The translations under genes and the position numbers were made by a program. The notes under the pieces are model-generated. The model was not told where the DNA came from and ran no database searches. It saw nothing but the letters and a program-made list of their open reading frames with translations. Shown piece by piece: positions 6,548-9,424 of a stretch of 9,424 nt of DNA (position 1 is its first letter; each line of letters opens with the position of its first letter). The stretch is taken from NCBI GenBank assembly GCA_900772095.1, contig CAAGQJ010000019.1:1-9424 (forward strand), given 5' to 3'. The DNA comes from Bacilli bacterium. GTDB taxonomy: Bacteria > Bacillota_I > Bacilli_A > RF39 > UBA660.

Positions 6548-7927
6548 ATGAACAAGAATAACGACTTTGACAATGACTTTACTTTAAATAATGAAACAAA
6601 TTACAATAACCAAACACAAAATAATCAACAAGAAAATATTCAAAATATAAATCAAAATAATAATGTAATTAATAATCCAAGAATGGAAAACCAAAACAAA
6701 AAAACTGATGGGGTAAAAAAAATTAAATTCAAATTCGTCGCAGTTAATGACCAAAATAAAAAGATAAAAGGTTACTTAGATGCTTACAATAGAGATGAAG
6801 TAATTAGATACTTACAACAAGAAAACTATAGAATAATAAGTGTAGACCCTCAAAATAGTTTTCTAAGCATGGAAATTGGCGGTGCTAGTAAACTTAATTA
6901 CTCAGAATTAGCATTTATTTTAACCCAACTTTCTACTTACTTAAAAGCAGGAATACCCCTTATTGATTCCGTTAAAATACTAGAAAAACAATCAGTAAAA
7001 AAAGGACAAAAAAGAGTATTTGCAAACATAACATATGAGCTTATAAAAGGAGAAAGCTTTTCAAATGCCTTAGCATCCCAAGGAAAAGTCTTTCCAGATT
7101 TACTTATAAACATGGTTAAAACTTCAGAATTAACTGGAGATTTACCAGAAATATTAGATGATATGTCAGAATATTACACCACCATAGATAGAACTAGAAA
7201 AGCTGCAATAAGCGCAATGACTTATCCCTTAATAATATTTATATTTTCAATTATGGTTATTACATTTATCATTGTATATATTATTCCTCAATTTGAAAGT
7301 ATGTTTTCCCAAAACGGCGCTAAAATACCAGGAATAACCAAATTTGTCCTAAATACTAGCCACTTTGTTACAAATAATGCAATCCCTATTATTTTAGGAA
7401 TAGTTGGTTTAATTCTAGCATATTCACTTTGCTTTAAATACGTTAAACCATTTAGAAAATTTATGCAATCACTATTTATGAAAATACCAGTAGTAGGTAA
7501 TATCATTATATATAAAGAAGTTGCCATGTTTACTAAAACATTCTCATCATTACTAAATCACAATGTATTTATTACAGATTCAATGAAAATACTATCAACA
7601 GTATCAACTAATGAAGTATATAAAGATATTATTAAAGACTCATTAGATTACTTAGCAAAAGGTGCTAAAATAAGTGATTCCTTCAAAGGAAAATGGGCTT
7701 TCCCAATAGTAGCATATGAAATGCTTGTAACAGGAGAAAACACAGGAAGACTAGCCTTGATGATGGACTACGTAGCTAAATACTATGAAGATTTACATGC
7801 AAATATGGTTAAAAGAATTAATACTTTTATTGAACCAGTAATGATTATCTTTCTAGCAGTAATTGTAGGTACTGTAGTACTTTCGGTAGTAATACCAATG
7901 TTCTCATTCTATTCACAAATTAGGTAA
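6548..7927 (+). CDS. PilC/GspF/ComGB-family platform protein of a type IV pilus or type II secretion-like machine
   Basis: This inner-membrane platform protein links the assembly ATPase to the growing pilus. Of 459 residues, 61-100 match the N-terminal region typical of full-length PilC (F-x-F-V-A-V-N-D, then G-Y-L-D-A-Y and the Y-L-Q-Q-E-N-Y segment). Two T2SSF repeats follow at about 118-240 and 322-445, each with the paired G-E/T-G-type element: S-E-L-T-G-D-L (193-199) and G-E-N-T-G-R-L (396-402). Membrane helices fall near 224-247, 278-296 and 428-452. Residues 1-50 are unusual: 28 of 50 are Asn or Gln, a low-complexity, presumably disordered cytoplasmic tail. The start is supported by GAGGGTG 5 nt upstream. 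An internal Met46 would drop the tail but has no good ribosome site. The gene begins an operon with the peptidase 6 nt downstream. No PilB or pilin is visible, so competence versus secretion cannot be decided. Confidence 0.92.
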   Translation: MNKNNDFDNDFTLNNETNYNNQTQNNQQENIQNINQNNNVINNPRMENQNKKTDGVKKIKFKFVAVNDQNKKIKGYLDAYNRDEVIRYLQQENYRIISVDPQNSFLSMEIGGASKLNYSELAFILTQLSTYLKAGIPLIDSVKILEKQSVKKGQKRVFANITYELIKGESFSNALASQGKVFPDLLINMVKTSELTGDLPEILDDMSEYYTTIDRTRKAAISAMTYPLIIFIFSIMVITFIIVYIIPQFESMFSQNGAKIPGITKFVLNTSHFVTNNAIPIILGIVGLILAYSLCFKYVKPFRKFMQSLFMKIPVVGNIIIYKEVAMFTKTFSSLLNHNVFITDSMKILSTVSTNEVYKDIIKDSLDYLAKGAKISDSFKGKWAFPIVAYEMLVTGENTGRLALMMDYVAKYYEDLHANMVKRINTFIEPVMIIFLAVIVGTVVLSVVIPMFSFYSQIR

Positions 7928-7933
7928 AGCGCT

Positions 7934-8698
7934 ATGGAAAAAATATATTTAATACTGTTTTTTATATTAGGAACTATCTTTGGTTCCTTTTATACCGTAG
8001 TAGGGTATAGATTATGCAAAAAAGAATCAATAGTATTCCCACGTAGTCACTGTCCAAACTGTAATCATAAATTAACACCTTTAGAGTTAATCCCAATAAT
8101 ATCGTATATCTTTCTAGGGTGTAAATGCAAACAATGTAAAAAAAAGATACCAATATTCTATCCACTAGTAGAACTATTTACAGGAATACTTTTCGCAGTT
8201 AGTTTCTACTCATGGGGTTTTACTTTGGATTTACTTTTATGCTTGCTAGTTTCCTCAATGTTTGTTATAATAATTATAACAGACTTAAATTATTATATAA
8301 TTCCCGATGAAATCAATATCTTCTTTGGAATTGCAATAATCATCGTGAACATTTTTAAATATGGTTTCCTTGGAGCATGTAAATACGTGCTATTTGGACT
8401 TAGTATGTTCATATTTATGTATTTACTTATGCTACTAGGCAATAAACTATTCAAAGAAGAAAGCTTAGGTGGGGGAGACATAAAATTATTATTTGTACTA
8501 GGAATGACCGTTCCATTAGTCTTATCCTTTTTAGGAGTAGCACTTGCTTCATTTATTGCACTTCCAATATCTTTAATTATTCTCTATAAAAAGAAAGACA
8601 AAATAGTACCATTTGGACCATTTTTAGTCGGAGCATTCCTAATAATCATATTATTAAAACTTGATATTGATAAAGTATACACATTTTTAAACTTATAA
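7934..8698 (+). CDS. Prepilin peptidase (PilD/ComC family)
   Basis: This is an aspartic membrane protease that cuts the leader of type IV prepilins. Forms with a Cys-rich N-terminal domain usually also N-methylate the new N-terminus. The 254-residue product starts with the family's G-S-F-x-x-V-V-x-Y-R-L (17-27). It then has the zinc-type cytoplasmic loop with C-P-N-C (40-43) and C-K-Q-C (65-68), plus an extra Cys63. The two catalytic aspartates are Asp117, in T-D-L-N-Y-Y-I-I-P (116-124), and Asp182, in G-G-G-D-I-K. About eight hydrophobic helices are present. It therefore looks active. The start ATG lies 6 nt after the platform gene's stop with only a weak AGGT upstream, so coupled translation is likely. 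Its presence means pilin-type substrates exist, probably encoded nearby beyond the window or elsewhere. Confidence 0.95.
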   Translation: MEKIYLILFFILGTIFGSFYTVVGYRLCKKESIVFPRSHCPNCNHKLTPLELIPIISYIFLGCKCKQCKKKIPIFYPLVELFTGILFAVSFYSWGFTLDLLLCLLVSSMFVIIIITDLNYYIIPDEINIFFGIAIIIVNIFKYGFLGACKYVLFGLSMFIFMYLLMLLGNKLFKEESLGGGDIKLLFVLGMTVPLVLSFLGVALASFIALPISLIILYKKKDKIVPFGPFLVGAFLIIILLKLDIDKVYTFLNL

Positions 8699-8710
8699 GG
8701 AGGTAAAAAA

Positions 8711-9424
8711 ATGAAAAAGTTAGATAAACAAACTAAAATATTATTATCCCTTGTAATACTCTTTTTAGCATTCATTATAGGTATGTCATTTGCATTACCA
8801 GAGTTTTTAGTTAACTTACAAGGAGTTAATATAAATAAACTCAGTTCATGTACATTAAACGTAACTATTGAAGATGAAAACCCTATATCACTTGTAAACA
8901 CTTTTCCAATGAGTGATATGGATGCCCTAAAAGGAACCCCATATAATGTTACAATTAATAAAACAGGAGATTGTAATGACTATAGTTACATACTTAATAT
9001 GAAAAGTTCATGCGAAACATGTACCAAAACTGATGGAAAATGCACAATTGATGGTAAAACATGTGATTGCAATAATCAAATAAGTTCTAACTTAATAAAA
9101 TACTATGTCAAAAATACTGCAACTGGAGAAACATATATAGGTAATGACCCATATAAAATGAATATAGGTGGAGACTTAAACGAAGAAGATACCGGAGTTA
9201 GTTTCGAAATACTTTTATGGATAGATAAAGAAGCCACTAACAGCGATTTAATAACATCAGATGGAACTAGTAAAGACTTCTGCGCTAAACTAGGAGCAGA
9301 AGTAACAGACCAAATTAGCACTTCAATAATAGCAAAACAAGTACAAACAAAAGCAATAAGTTATCAGTATATAAATGATGCAAAACAAACAATAAATGGA
9401 ATTACTTATAATGATGGAGATAAT
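8711..9424 (+). CDS. Membrane-anchored or secreted cysteine-rich protein, function unknown (3' end outside window)
   Basis: The frame opens at ATG 8711, 6 nt after a full AAGGAGGT (8697-8704) that overlaps the peptidase stop. It stays open for 238 codons to the window edge. Residues 1-8 are basic, 9-28 are a hydrophobic segment acting as signal or anchor, and the rest is polar and looks extracellular. The stretch at 47-95 (C-T-L-N-V-T-I, then P-I-S-L-V-N-T-F-P-M-S-D and Y-N-V-T-I-N) reminds me of TasA-like beta-sandwich surface proteins of Bacillota, a weak resemblance only. Five cysteines fall within 20 residues (101, 104, 111, 118, 120), and others are at 47, 88 and 191. There is no type IV pilin leader (no Gly-Phe-Thr-Leu-Ile-Glu), so it is probably not cut by the upstream peptidase. 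Co-transcription suggests a role as a pilus-associated or surface-exposed component. The C-terminal part, and any anchor there, is unseen. Confidence 0.85.
   Translation, partial: MKKLDKQTKILLSLVILFLAFIIGMSFALPEFLVNLQGVNINKLSSCTLNVTIEDENPISLVNTFPMSDMDALKGTPYNVTINKTGDCNDYSYILNMKSSCETCTKTDGKCTIDGKTCDCNNQISSNLIKYYVKNTATGETYIGNDPYKMNIGGDLNEEDTGVSFEILLWIDKEATNSDLITSDGTSKDFCAKLGAEVTDQISTSIIAKQVQTKAISYQYINDAKQTINGITYNDGDN

Noticed and set aside
8711..8800. Last ORF as a type IV prepilin, substrate of the adjacent peptidase
   Set aside because: Its N-terminus is a plain signal or anchor helix with no Gly-Phe/Gly-Met plus Glu(+5) pilin leader.
9103..9321. Minus-strand open frame near the right edge
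   Set aside because: It is antisense to the cysteine-rich ORF, which has a full Shine-Dalgarno site, operon position and unbroken frame. The antisense frame has none of these.
1..9424. CRISPR array, tRNA, rRNA or metabolite riboswitch
   Set aside because: No regularly spaced repeats, no tRNA-like cloverleaf with a T-loop consensus, no rRNA segments and no recognised riboswitch core were found.
1..9424. Mycoplasma-type code with TGA as Trp
   Set aside because: Trp is TGG throughout and no in-frame TGA occurs in any supported gene.

Overview
The window is AT-rich, and every gene in it lies on the + strand. Shine-Dalgarno sites of the GGAGG/AGAGGG type, near-consensus sigma-70/sigma-A promoters and T-tailed terminators point to a low-GC Gram-positive bacterium (Bacillota). 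An uncultured gut Bacilli or Erysipelotrichia-like lineage is plausible, because a secreted Cna_B adhesin with a VPDT-type anchor sits beside a small pilus-type gene set. All stops seen are TAA or TAG, Trp is TGG and no gene contains an in-frame TGA, so the code looks standard rather than the mycoplasma code.

Layout. Bases 1-58 look like the right end of an IS200/IS605-type transposon: the last codons of a TnpB-like ORF plus the terminal hairpin. Bases 54-226 are non-coding and hold a second AT-rich hairpin and the promoter of the first complete gene. Bases 227-1810 encode a secreted wall-anchored adhesin with a candidate thioester domain, two isopeptide-type Cna_B/SpaA domains and a non-canonical sorting motif (VPDTFAG). 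It is closed by its own terminator. A perfect TTGACA-17-TATAAT promoter then drives rplM-rpsI (ribosomal proteins L13 and S9), whose leader can fold into an H-type pseudoknot just upstream of rplM. After another terminator comes an overlapping gene pair (2949-6447) for a heterodimeric ABC exporter, with one canonical and one degenerate ATP site split between the subunits in the TM287/288 (LmrCD/BmrCD) manner.

From 6494 to the end there is a new transcription unit. It holds a PilC/GspF-type platform protein with an unusual Asn/Gln-rich N-terminal tail, a prepilin peptidase with both catalytic aspartates and a Zn-type CxxC pair, and a secreted or membrane-tethered cysteine-rich protein that runs off the window. 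This looks like the start of a type IV pilus or pseudopilus locus. No assembly ATPase or pilin is inside the window, and the third gene is not a pilin by its N-terminus.

The most interesting items are the platform-protein/peptidase/cysteine-rich-protein operon, the adhesin architecture, the rplM leader pseudoknot and the transposon end upstream of the adhesin. Most of the window otherwise belongs to well-known families. I see no evidence for a wholly new system that can be established from this sequence alone.
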